Source of the DNA: JAEUMD01 sp050250815
Lineage (GTDB): Bacteria > Pseudomonadota > Alphaproteobacteria > Rhizobiales > Hyphomicrobiaceae
Reading direction: 5' to 3'
NCBI GenBank assembly: GCA_050250815.1
Contig: JBFWNY010000007.1
Coordinates: 66,109 to 130,108, forward strand
Length of the DNA: 64,000 nucleotides
This document shows, piece after piece, positions 44,801-53,712 of this stretch. The notes under the pieces are model-generated. The model did no database searches and was not told where the DNA came from. It was given only the letters and a program-made list of their open reading frames with translations. Positions within the stretch are counted from its first letter, which is position 1. Each line of letters begins with the position of its first letter. Both the position numbers and the translations under genes were made by a program.

Positions 44801-45964
44801 TTGAACGGCAGCGATACAGCGACATCCGCCGGTGCCGCCGACGTGGCCCTGCCCGCAGGGGCGACAGGCGTCGTGACCGTCGACCTGGACGCGATCGCGG
44901 GCAACTGGCGTGCGCTCGCCAGGCTGGTGCGCCCAGCCGAATGCGCCGCCGTCGTCAAGGCGGATGCCTATGGCCTGGGCGCGGCACGCGTCATCCCGGC
45001 GCTCTGGGGCGCGGGCTGCCGGACGTTCTTCGTCGCAACGCTCGCGGAGGCGATTTCAGCACGCGGCTTGGCACCAAGCGCGACCATCTACATGCTCGAC
45101 GGGATCGTCGAGGGGGCGGCCGATGCAGTGCGCGAAGCGGGCGTGCTGCCTGTCCTGTCTTCGTTGCCTGAGATCAAAGCATGGGCCGGTCTCTCCCGCT
45201 CGCGGCAGGATCGGCTGGCTGCCGGGCTGCATGTCGACACCGGCCTCAACCGGCTCGGCCTGTCGGCGTCCGACGTACAGGCGCTGGTCCGTGACATGCA
45301 CGCTCTCGATCGCCTCGACGTTACGCTCGTGATGAGCCATCTCGCCTGCGCCGACGATCCCGCTTCACCCAAGAACCACCAGCAGCGCGACGTCTTCCAG
45401 CGGCTGGTTCCCCTGCTGCCGTCCACTGCCCGGTCACTCGCCGCCTCCGACGGCCTGATGCTGGGCCGCGACTACCACTACGACCTCGTGCGGCCGGGCT
45501 ACGCGTTGTATGGCGGCCAGGCGTTTCGTGGCGGTGCGACGCCGGTAAACCCCGTCGTACAGGTGCACGCCAAGGTCCTGCAGGTGCGCGATGTGGCACC
45601 CGGGCAGAGCGTCGGCTATTCGGCAACGTGGTCTCCCGGCGTCGCAAGTCGCATCGCAGTGGTTGCTGCCGGCTATGCCGACGGACTGTTTCGACACCTG
45701 AGCCGGAGCACGTCAGGGCCAGGCGGACAGGTCGCGATCGGTGGACGGCTGGCACCGATCGTCGGGCGCGTCTCGATGGATCTCGTTACCGTCGACGTCA
45801 GCGGTCTCCAAGGCGATGAGGTCAAGCCCGGCGATCTTGTCGAACTTGTCGGACCCAACGTGCCTGTCGAGGCGGTCGGCGCGGCGGCTGGCACCATCGG
45901 TTACGAGGTTCTGACGAGCCTCGGCCGGCGCTTTCATCGCGTCTACGTGGGCGGAGGCGCCTGA
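44801..45964 (+). CDS. alr: Alanine racemase
   Basis: A 387-residue PLP enzyme that makes D-alanine for peptidoglycan. The PLP lysine is Lys53 in AVVKADAYGLGA; the second catalytic residue, Tyr, lies in the VGYSATW region, and the substrate-binding IVGRVSMDLVTVDV is present. The start is TTG 44801, four bases after the dnaB stop. A 20-residue unconserved N-terminus precedes the fold. Confidence 0.95.
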   Translation: MNGSDTATSAGAADVALPAGATGVVTVDLDAIAGNWRALARLVRPAECAAVVKADAYGLGAARVIPALWGAGCRTFFVATLAEAISARGLAPSATIYMLDGIVEGAADAVREAGVLPVLSSLPEIKAWAGLSRSRQDRLAAGLHVDTGLNRLGLSASDVQALVRDMHALDRLDVTLVMSHLACADDPASPKNHQQRDVFQRLVPLLPSTARSLAASDGLMLGRDYHYDLVRPGYALYGGQAFRGGATPVNPVVQVHAKVLQVRDVAPGQSVGYSATWSPGVASRIAVVAAGYADGLFRHLSRSTSGPGGQVAIGGRLAPIVGRVSMDLVTVDVSGLQGDEVKPGDLVELVGPNVPVEAVGAAAGTIGYEVLTSLGRRFHRVYVGGGA

Positions 45965-45966
45965 GC

Positions 45967-47337
45967 ATGGCCAAGGCCGCCAAAACGACCTACGTCTGCC
46001 AGTCCTGCGGTGCGCTATCCGCGCGCTGGGCCGGCAAATGCCCCGGCTGCGGCGAATGGAACACGATGGCCGAGGAGGCGGTTGACGTGCCGCCACCCGG
46101 ATCGGGTGCGGTCAAGGCCTCCGCCGGGCGCCGCGTCACGCTGGAAACGCTCGCCGGCGGCGCGGAGGAAGCACCCCGCTTCACGACCGGCATAGCCGAA
46201 CTCGACCGGGTCACCGGCGGCGGCATCGTTCCGGGCTCCGCCATGTTGATCGGCGGTGAGCCCGGCATCGGCAAATCGACCCTGCTGCTCCAGCTCGCGG
46301 CACGCATCGCGATCGCCGGCCGCCGCGCACTCTATTTCTCCGGCGAGGAAGCCGCCGCCCAGGTGCGCCTGCGCGCCGAGCGGCTTGGTTTGTCGTCGGC
46401 GCCGGTCGCGCTTGCCGCCGAGACCAACCTCGCCAACATCCTGGCGACGCTGGCCGCCGAGAGGGGGCGCGCCGACCTCATCGTCGTCGATTCCATCCAG
46501 ACGCTGTGGACCGATGCACTGGAGGCGGCGCCCGGTACGGTGACGCAGGTCCGCGCGGCGACCCAATCGCTCATCCGGTACGCAAAGGCGCATGGCGCAG
46601 CCCTCATGCTCGTCGGTCACGTGACGAAGGACGGGCAGATCGCGGGCCCGAAACTCATAGAGCACATGGTCGATACGGTGCTCTATTTCGAGGGCGATCG
46701 GGGGCATCCGTTCCGCATTCTGCGCGCCGTCAAGAACCGCTTCGGCGCCACCGACGAGATCGGCGTCTTCGAGATGGTGGGCGCCGGCCTCAAGGAGGTC
46801 GAGAACCCCTCCGCGCTGTTCCTGGGCGACCGCGATGCCGCAAGCCCCGGCGCGGCGGTTTTCGCCGGCATAGAGGGAACGCGCCCGATCCTGGTTGAGA
46901 TTCAGGCCCTCGTCGCGCCCTCGCCGCTGGGCACGCCACGCCGCGCCGTGGTCGGCTGGGAAGCGAGCCGGCTCGCCATGCTGCTGGCCGTTCTGGAGGC
47001 CCGCTGCAACATCAGCTTCGCCCAATCGGACGTCTATCTCAACGTCGCGGGTGGTCTGAAGATCACCGAGCCCGCCGCGGACCTGGCTGCCGCCGCCGCC
47101 CTGCTCTCGTCATTTTCGGGTGTTGCGCTGGCACCCGATCACGTCTACTTCGGAGAAATCTCGCTGTCCGGGGCCGTGCGCGCGGCATCTCACATGACGT
47201 CTCGCCTCAAAGAAGCTTATAAGCTCGGCTTCAAGAAGGCGGTGCTGCCGGCCGCTGGCGACGTCGATGCCGGCTCGGTCAGCCTGTCTCTGGAACGGAT
47301 CGACCACCTGAAGTCTCTGGCAGAGGCGCTGACGTGA
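45967..47337 (+). CDS. radA: DNA repair protein RadA (Sms)
   Basis: A 456-residue hexameric DNA-dependent ATPase that promotes branch migration in recombination. A zinc finger (Cys11, Cys14, Cys25, Cys28) is followed by the RecA-like ATPase with GGEPGIGKST and the RadA-specific KNRFGATDE motif. A Lon-protease-like C-terminal domain follows (DVYLNVAGGLKITEPAADLA). It begins three bases after the alr stop. Confidence 0.96.
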   Translation: MAKAAKTTYVCQSCGALSARWAGKCPGCGEWNTMAEEAVDVPPPGSGAVKASAGRRVTLETLAGGAEEAPRFTTGIAELDRVTGGGIVPGSAMLIGGEPGIGKSTLLLQLAARIAIAGRRALYFSGEEAAAQVRLRAERLGLSSAPVALAAETNLANILATLAAERGRADLIVVDSIQTLWTDALEAAPGTVTQVRAATQSLIRYAKAHGAALMLVGHVTKDGQIAGPKLIEHMVDTVLYFEGDRGHPFRILRAVKNRFGATDEIGVFEMVGAGLKEVENPSALFLGDRDAASPGAAVFAGIEGTRPILVEIQALVAPSPLGTPRRAVVGWEASRLAMLLAVLEARCNISFAQSDVYLNVAGGLKITEPAADLAAAAALLSSFSGVALAPDHVYFGEISLSGAVRAASHMTSRLKEAYKLGFKKAVLPAAGDVDAGSVSLSLERIDHLKSLAEALT

Positions 47338-47428
47338 CGACGACCGCTGCTTTCCGCCGCCGGCCTGCCTGCTACAACGTGCCAGCGTGCATGACACCCC
47401 AGCATCCACCGTTCCAGGAACCTCATCG

Positions 47429-48022
47429 ATGATCGGGCCGCTCAGCTATCTGGACGCCGCGCTACTGGCGATCTGCTTCATCTCCGGACTGCTCGCCATG
47501 TATCGCGGGCTGACGCGCGAGATGCTGTCCATTCTCTCGTGGGTGGTGGCCGCCGCCGCGACGCTCTACTTCGTGCTGAACTACAAGGCGTTTGCCGCCG
47601 AGATGGCGCAGCAGATGGGAACGCAGGTCGCCATCGCGCAGATCGCGGTGGGCGCGGTGATCTTCCTGATCGTGCTCATCGTCGTTCACCTCATCACCGC
47701 CAGGATCTCCGACACGGTGCTCGACAGCCAGGTCGGCATGATCGACCGCATCCTGGGCTTTGGGTTCGGCGTTGCCCGCGGCTTCATCCTGATCGTCATC
47801 CCCTACATGCTTTACGAGGCATTCGTGGTCGATCCCAAGAAGCCGGAGAGCGAGTGGGCATGGGTGCGTCACTCGCAGTCGTTGCCCTACATCCAGTCCG
47901 CCGGCAACTCGATCAGGTCGGTACTGATAAAGTACATTCCCTCTTCGCTGACCGCTCCGCCAGCTGGCGACCAGCAACAGGGCGGCCTTGAGCCTCCCGA
48001 CAGCGGCTCCAGTCCGGCGTGA
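47429..48022 (+). CDS. cvpA: CvpA family membrane protein
   Basis: A 197-residue protein of the CvpA (colicin V production) family with four hydrophobic segments (LDAALLAICFISGLLAMYRG, LSILSWVVAAAATLYFVLNY, IAVGAVIFLIVLIVVHLI and FGVARGFILIVIPYML) and the conserved RGLTREMLS and DRILGFGFGVARG. The C-terminus is hydrophilic and Pro/Gln-rich. ATG 47429 has an AGGA upstream. In many bacteria cvpA precedes purF, as here. Confidence 0.9.
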   Translation: MIGPLSYLDAALLAICFISGLLAMYRGLTREMLSILSWVVAAAATLYFVLNYKAFAAEMAQQMGTQVAIAQIAVGAVIFLIVLIVVHLITARISDTVLDSQVGMIDRILGFGFGVARGFILIVIPYMLYEAFVVDPKKPESEWAWVRHSQSLPYIQSAGNSIRSVLIKYIPSSLTAPPAGDQQQGGLEPPDSGSSPA

Positions 48023-48221
48023 CCCAGACCGGCCTCTAGCGCTTCGCTTGGCGTGGAATGATTTTCTAACGCCGCAGGGTGCGACGCCCTCGTCACACTC
48101 CCTGTTCGTGTCTCTTTCACTCTAGCTTTCCGCCTGCACTTTCATATATGTGTCACGCGAACGGGCCAGCGGGACCGGCGCCGTTCGCAGGTGCGGACAC
48201 GTTGAGGTGCGGGAGACGGCC

Positions 48222-49763
48222 ATGAGCGATGGCGGTGCGGAGCATCCTCCGGCGCAAGCCGAAGCCGAAGCGGGTGATGCGCCCAGCTCGGCTCCAACCT
48301 TCGATCCGGGATTTTCCAGGTACGGCGACGACAGGCTCCGCGAGGAATGCGGGGTCTTCGGCATTTTTGGGCACCCCGATGCCGCCGCGATGGCCACGCT
48401 TGGCCTGCACGCGCTCCAGCATCGCGGCCAGGAGGCGTCCGGCATCGTCACCTACGACGGGCGGCAGTTCCACCAGGAACGGCGCATGGGGCTCGTCGGC
48501 GACAACTTCAACAAGACCGACGTGATCCGCCGCCTCAAGGGCGAGATGGCCGTCGGCCATAACCGCTACTCGACCACGGGTGACACCATCCTGCGCAACG
48601 TGCAGCCGCTGTTCGCCGACCTCAATACTGGCGGCTTCGCCGTCGCCCACAACGGCAACCTAACGAACGCGCTCGCGCTGCGCCGCGACCTCATCCAGTC
48701 GGGCGCAATCTGCCAGTCGACGTCCGACACCGAGGTCATCCTCCACCTCATCGCGCGCTCGACGAAGGGCCGTATCATCGACCGCTTCATGGAGGCGATC
48801 CGCCAGATCCAGGGCGGCTACGCGCTCGTCTGCCTCACCAACAACATGATGATCGCCGCGCGCGATCCGGTCGGCATCCGTCCGCTGGTGCTGGGTCGCC
48901 TGGGCGCGGCCTACGTCTTCGCATCCGAAACGTGTGCGCTCGACATGGTGGGGGCGGAGTTCGTCCGCGAGATCAAGAACGGCGAGGTCGTCGTCGTCAC
49001 CGAGGACGGACTGCAGACATTCCGGTCGCACCCCTCGCGCCCCGCGCAGCCCTGCATCTTCGAGTACATCTACTTTGCAAGGCCCGACAGCATCATCGAT
49101 GGCCGCAGCGTCTACGACATCCGCAAGCGCATGGGGCTGGAGCTTGCACGCGAGTCGTGGGCCGAGGCTGACGTGGTCGTGCCGATCCCCGACTCCGGCG
49201 TGCCGGCAGCGATCGGCTTCGCGCAGGAATCGGGTATCCCCTTCGAGCTGGGCATCATCCGCAACCACTATGTCGGCCGAACCTTCATCGAACCCGAGCA
49301 GCGCATCCGCGCACTGGGCGTGAAGCTCAAGCATTCAGCCAATCGCGGGGTGATCCGCGGCAAGCGCATCGTGCTCATAGACGACAGCGTCGTGCGCGGC
49401 ACCACATCCAAGAAGATCGTGGAATTGATGTACGAGGCGGGCGCGCGCGAGGTGCACATGCGCATCGCCTCCCCGCCCATCACCCATCCCGACTACTACG
49501 GCATCGATACGCCGAGGAAGGCAGACCTGCTGGCCGCCAATTTCGATCTCGAAGGCATGCGCAGCTTCATGGGTGCCACAACGCTCGCATTCCTGTCCGT
49601 CGATGGCATATATCGCGCCGTTGGTTACGATCAGCGCGACCCTGGTGCGCCGCAGTTCACCGATCACTGCTTTACCGGCGCCTACCCGACCCCGCTGACA
49701 GACCAGGACGCCGAGCCCACGCACAAGAACCGGCAGCTTTCGCTGCTGGCCGAGGTGAACTGA
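48222..49763 (+). CDS. purF: Amidophosphoribosyltransferase PurF
   Basis: A 513-residue enzyme for the first step of purine synthesis. The N-terminal nucleophile is Cys43 in EECGVFGIFG, so a 42-residue propeptide must be removed. The glutaminase domain continues with LHALQHRGQEASGI and GHNRYSTTGD, and the PRPP-binding site is VLIDDSVVRGTTSKKIVELM. ATG 48222 is supported by GGGAGA upstream. The 199-base gap after cvpA probably holds a promoter. Confidence 0.96.
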   Translation: MSDGGAEHPPAQAEAEAGDAPSSAPTFDPGFSRYGDDRLREECGVFGIFGHPDAAAMATLGLHALQHRGQEASGIVTYDGRQFHQERRMGLVGDNFNKTDVIRRLKGEMAVGHNRYSTTGDTILRNVQPLFADLNTGGFAVAHNGNLTNALALRRDLIQSGAICQSTSDTEVILHLIARSTKGRIIDRFMEAIRQIQGGYALVCLTNNMMIAARDPVGIRPLVLGRLGAAYVFASETCALDMVGAEFVREIKNGEVVVVTEDGLQTFRSHPSRPAQPCIFEYIYFARPDSIIDGRSVYDIRKRMGLELARESWAEADVVVPIPDSGVPAAIGFAQESGIPFELGIIRNHYVGRTFIEPEQRIRALGVKLKHSANRGVIRGKRIVLIDDSVVRGTTSKKIVELMYEAGAREVHMRIASPPITHPDYYGIDTPRKADLLAANFDLEGMRSFMGATTLAFLSVDGIYRAVGYDQRDPGAPQFTDHCFTGAYPTPLTDQDAEPTHKNRQLSLLAEVN

Positions 49764-49871
49764 TCGCCGCCCGAATGCTGGCCGGAGGGCCGATGCCGGG
49801 CAGGGCGCCTGCGCACCGATAATTGGTTGCATGGCCATGTGTTCGCACCAATCCCGTGGCATCATGGGAGA

Positions 49872-51068
49872 ATGCTGATCGTTGCGCAGAACAGACAAGC
49901 AAAGAGCCGCCCCGCCATGCTCGGCGCGCTCTGTGCCTGTGTCATTTTTCTCGGCACAACTCCGGCCGCCGCCCTACCTCCTGACAAACCGGCAGCAAGC
50001 CCGGCGGGGACGGCCGCGGCAGGCCGCATCCACACGGGTGGTGATGCGGGCGCTTATCATATGAGCTTCTGCCCTCCGGTCGCGGAGGCACTCGCCGCTG
50101 GCGGCTACCCGCAGACCTGCACCCCAAGCCTGGGCACCGAGGACAACATGGCCCGCGTCAGGGATGCGCCGGCCGACCTCGCCTTCGGCCAGTTCGACGT
50201 GTTCGTGCTCCGCCGCCCCGACTTCGGCGGGCCACGCGCGCTCACGCCCGTCCGCGTGGACGATGCCCGCGAGTGCATCTATGCGGTGACACGCAACGAG
50301 ACGCTGACCAGCCTGGGCGATATCGCGGTCAGGGCGCGCCAGCTCCGCATCGTGCTGCCCCCGAAAAGTTCTGGCTCGGCCGGCACGTTCCGCTTCCTCC
50401 AGTCAATCGATCGCGATCTGGCCGCGGTGCGCGAAGTGATCAACGTTGAGACGACGGAGGAGGCGATCCGCTTCGCACTGGCCGCCGACGACACGATTGC
50501 CGTGTTCGTACAGTTTCCCGATCCCGACAACGCCCGCTTCCGGCTTGTCGGCGAACTGGGCGGCCACTTCGTGCCGCTCATCGACCGCTCGATCCTGTCG
50601 CAGAAGATCGACGGCCAGTACGTTTATTTTGCGCAGGAGACGGAGGTTGCCGACGCGCGTTGGCTCAAGAAGGCAACCAGCATCGTTACCGCCTGCACGC
50701 CCATTGTCCTGTTCACCGGCGCGCCGGGGAGTTTCACCAATCCTCAGGAGCGGGCCGCCCAGGAGGCGCGTATTGGGTTACTGCGCAAACTGCAGGCCGA
50801 CAAGCTTCTGCCCAAGGACAGCTTGCTCGGCCTCGTGCTCAAGAAGACGCGTGCGCTGTCCGCAGCAGCGGCGGAGAACCTCATCTCGCTATCGGACAAG
50901 GCACGCGAGAAAACAGGTCCGCTGATCGAGAAGGCGCAGGAAGCGACGTCGAAGGCGCTCGAAGGTGCCAAGCCGCACATCGACAAGGCCAAGGAAAGCG
51001 GCGCCAAAACCCTGGAACGGGCGAAGGACACGGTCAAAGACCTGATCGAGCCCGCCAAGCCGGAATAG
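49872..51068 (+). CDS. TAXI-type periplasmic solute-binding protein with a helical repeat tail
   Basis: A 398-residue exported protein. A signal peptide (MLGALCACVIFLGTTPAAALP, after a 15-residue n-region) leads to a TAXI/NMT1-like binding fold: IHTGGDAGAYHMSFCPPVAE, GTEDNMARVRDAPADLAFGQ, and KSSGSAGTFRFLQSID. The final 85 residues are an amphipathic helical array (KAREKTGPLIEKAQEATSKA and repeats like it) similar to LEA or apolipoprotein-like 11-mers. No TRAP membrane subunits are next to it. Ligand unknown. ATG 49872 has GGGAG immediately upstream; ATG 49917 is an alternative. Confidence 0.65.
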   Translation: MLIVAQNRQAKSRPAMLGALCACVIFLGTTPAAALPPDKPAASPAGTAAAGRIHTGGDAGAYHMSFCPPVAEALAAGGYPQTCTPSLGTEDNMARVRDAPADLAFGQFDVFVLRRPDFGGPRALTPVRVDDARECIYAVTRNETLTSLGDIAVRARQLRIVLPPKSSGSAGTFRFLQSIDRDLAAVREVINVETTEEAIRFALAADDTIAVFVQFPDPDNARFRLVGELGGHFVPLIDRSILSQKIDGQYVYFAQETEVADARWLKKATSIVTACTPIVLFTGAPGSFTNPQERAAQEARIGLLRKLQADKLLPKDSLLGLVLKKTRALSAAAAENLISLSDKAREKTGPLIEKAQEATSKALEGAKPHIDKAKESGAKTLERAKDTVKDLIEPAKPE

Positions 51069-51283
51069 AGTAGCGTGCCCCCGAAGTCTCGCGGGGCGCG
51101 CGCCCAGGCTTGCCCGCGGGCTGCAGGGCGATTAACACCAGCCCATCCACTCGTGTGACGATCGGGAGCCCGCTTCATACCATTCGGCCCGCTCGATCTG
51201 AATCACACTAGAATTGTGATTTTGCCAGTGTCGTTCAGATCGCGAGGACCGTGGTCGGCGCCGCGGACAACCATGGATCTTTG

Positions 51284-52054
51284 ATGACAGCGCAGCAAAC
51301 TCTCAACGGCCGGATCGCGCTCGTCACCGGTGCGTCGCGCGGCATCGGCAGGGCCGTCGCGCTGGCACTGGCTCGCGCCGGCGCGCATGTGATCGTCACC
51401 TCGCGATCGACGGGTATGCTCGAACAGGTCGACGACGAGATCCGCGCCGCTGGCGGATCGGCGACACTGATGCAGCTCGACTTGCGCAAGGGGGACCGTG
51501 TCGACGCCATCGGGCCCACGATCTATCCGCGCTGGGGCAAGCTCGACATCCTGGTGGCTAATGCCGGCATTCTAGGCACGCTGTCGCCGCTGCCGCATGT
51601 CACGGCGGATGCGTGGGACATGGTCATGCGCGTCAATCTGGAGGCCAACTGGCGGCTGATCCGGACGACGGAGCCGCTGCTGCGCCTGTCCGACGCCGGC
51701 CGCGCCGTATTCGTGACATCGGGTGCGGCGAGCGGCCGGCACGCCTATTGGGGCCCGTATTCGGTCTCCAAGGCAGGTGTGGAGGCACTTGCGCGCACGT
51801 GGGCCAACGAACTGGCCAACACGAATGTCCGTGTCAACGTCGTCGATCCGGGACCGGTGGCGACGCAGATGCGCGCCAAGGCGTTTCCCGGCGAGGATCC
51901 CGCGACGCTCCCCAAGCCCCAAGACATCGCGCCGCTGTTCGTTGAGCTGGCCTCGCCGCGCACCGAGAAGACCGGCGAGACGGTGTCAGCGCGAGCATGG
52001 CTTGGCCAGCGCAACCCGGCCGTGGCCTTCGCCGGCACGGACGGCAACGACTGA
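51284..52054 (+). CDS. Short-chain dehydrogenase/reductase
   Basis: A 256-residue NAD(P)-dependent SDR. The cofactor motif is TGASRGIGRA; NAGILGTLSP, the catalytic Ser in VFVTSGAASG, and YSVSKAG (Tyr and Lys) are complete. The DPGPVATQMRAKAFPGEDP region is as in the YciK-like oxidoreductases of alphaproteobacteria. The substrate is not predictable. ATG 51284 is preferred to GTG 51251. Confidence 0.9.
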   Translation: MTAQQTLNGRIALVTGASRGIGRAVALALARAGAHVIVTSRSTGMLEQVDDEIRAAGGSATLMQLDLRKGDRVDAIGPTIYPRWGKLDILVANAGILGTLSPLPHVTADAWDMVMRVNLEANWRLIRTTEPLLRLSDAGRAVFVTSGAASGRHAYWGPYSVSKAGVEALARTWANELANTNVRVNVVDPGPVATQMRAKAFPGEDPATLPKPQDIAPLFVELASPRTEKTGETVSARAWLGQRNPAVAFAGTDGND

Positions 52055-52067
52055 ACGGCCACGCGCC

Positions 52068-52865
52068 TCAGTCGAAGGCGATCTGCATGCCGTCGTAGGC
52101 CGGCTCGACATGCGCGGGCAGTTCGCGCTTCAGTGCCGCGTAGTCGAGGTCGGCCGTCATGTGGGTAAGAATGCCGCGGCGGACCCCCAGCCGTTCGATC
52201 CATTCGAGGGCCTGGCGGACGTGGAAGTGGCTCGGATGCGGCGTATAGCGCAAAGCATCGACGATCCAGGTTTCGATGCCTTCAAGCATGCTCAAGGCCT
52301 CACCCGGCAGCTCCGAGACGTCAGGCGAGTAGGCGAGGGTGCCGACGCGCAGGCCGAGCGAGGCAATGTCTCCGTGCACCTGTGGGAACGATCGCACCGT
52401 AATGTCGCCACCCGCGCCACTGATCGTTACCGTTTCGCCGGCCGAGAGGTCGTGCGGCACCATGATCGGCGGATAGCTGGATCCGGCCGGCGTGTTGAAG
52501 CAGTACGTGAAACGCTGTTCGAGGCTCGCTCGCGTGGGCGCGTCGAACCAGACGTCGATGCGCCTGCGCATCGCGTAGGCCACCATGCGCAGGTCGTCGA
52601 TACCATGCGTATGATCGGCGTGATCGTGCGTGAAGATGACACCATCGAGTGCGTCGACGCGCACGTCGAGAAGCTGCTCGCGGATGTCGGGCGGTGTATC
52701 GACCAGAACGCGCGTTACACCGTTCTTCGCGATGCGCTCGATGAGCACGGCGCAGCGCCGGCGACGGTTCTTCGGATTCTCCGGGTCGCACTTGCCCCAC
52801 ATCGTGCCGATGCGCGGCACACCGCCCGATGAGCCGCATCCCAGGATCGTCAAGCGGTATGTCAT
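52068..52865 (-). CDS. MBL-fold metallohydrolase (PhnP-like)
   Basis: A 265-residue metallo-beta-lactamase-fold protein. The metal-binding motif FTHDHADHTHGID, the RSFPQVHGDIASLGLR His, and YSPDVSELPG match the PhnP group (phosphodiesterases), and LGCGSSGGVPRIG at the start is characteristic. A role as cyclic phosphodiesterase is inferred. The gene overlaps tatD by four bases (ATGA) and is the last of the minus-strand rlpA-side operon. Confidence 0.9.
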   Translation of the reverse strand: MTYRLTILGCGSSGGVPRIGTMWGKCDPENPKNRRRRCAVLIERIAKNGVTRVLVDTPPDIREQLLDVRVDALDGVIFTHDHADHTHGIDDLRMVAYAMRRRIDVWFDAPTRASLEQRFTYCFNTPAGSSYPPIMVPHDLSAGETVTISGAGGDITVRSFPQVHGDIASLGLRVGTLAYSPDVSELPGEALSMLEGIETWIVDALRYTPHPSHFHVRQALEWIERLGVRRGILTHMTADLDYAALKRELPAHVEPAYDGMQIAFD

Positions 52866-53674
52866 GCTCTGGCGCTCGCCCGGGCGGTTGTGTGCGGGGT
52901 TCGCACCCTGGTGAAGAGGCGGAAGAAGTTCTGGGTGGTCGCATCCGCCAGTTCGTCGGGCGTGATGCCGCGCGCCTTGGCGATGGCGGCGGCCGTATGC
53001 ACGACAAAGGCAGGCTCGTTGGTCTTGCCGCGGTAAGGCTCAGGCGCCAGATAGGGCGCATCGGTCTCGACCAACAGCCTGTCGAGGGGCACCGCGCGCG
53101 CGATCTCGCGCAAGGCGTCCGACTTCTTGAAACTGACGACGCCGGTGAACGAGACGTAGAGGCCCAGCTCCACGGCGCGCATCGCCAGATCCATGCCGCC
53201 CGTGTAGCAATGCAGGATCGCAGGGAACGGCCCCTTGGCGTGCTCGTCCTCGAGGATCGCCTTGCAGTCGTCGTCGGCGTCACGCGTGTGGATCTCGAGC
53301 GGCAATCCCGTGATCCGCGCCGCGGCGATGTGACGGCGGAAGCCTTCGGCCTGATTCTCCCGCGTCGATTTCTGATAGTAGTAGTCGAGCCCCGCCTCGC
53401 CGATGGCCACGATCCTGTCGTGTGCGTTGGCGATGCGCACGAGGTCGTCGGTCGTCACGTCCATCTCGTGGTCGGCGTTGTGCGGGTGCGTTCCAACCGA
53501 GCAGTAGATGGCGGGATCGCGCCGCGTGAGCGCAAGCAGCGTGTCGATCTGCTTCACCCGCGTCGAGATGGTGACCATCACGCCCACTCCGGCGGCACGG
53601 CCACGCGCGATCACACCCTCCAGATCGCCGGAAAGCTGCGGGAAATCCAGATGGCAGTGGTGGTCGATAAGCAT
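52862..53674 (-). CDS. tatD: TatD family metal-dependent DNase
   Basis: A 270-residue TIM-barrel hydrolase. The metal ligands are seen in LIDHHCHLDF, GEAGLDYYY, IHTRDADDD, ILHCYTGG and VETDAPYLAPEPYRGKTNEP. TatD proteins act as 3'-5' DNases. It lies between metG and the MBL gene, the usual place in Rhizobiales. Confidence 0.94.
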   Translation of the reverse strand: MLIDHHCHLDFPQLSGDLEGVIARGRAAGVGVMVTISTRVKQIDTLLALTRRDPAIYCSVGTHPHNADHEMDVTTDDLVRIANAHDRIVAIGEAGLDYYYQKSTRENQAEGFRRHIAAARITGLPLEIHTRDADDDCKAILEDEHAKGPFPAILHCYTGGMDLAMRAVELGLYVSFTGVVSFKKSDALREIARAVPLDRLLVETDAPYLAPEPYRGKTNEPAFVVHTAAAIAKARGITPDELADATTQNFFRLFTRVRTPHTTARASARA

Positions 53675-53712
53675 CCGTTCGTTCGTCTCACTCAGGTCCA
53701 GACGGGCGAGAG

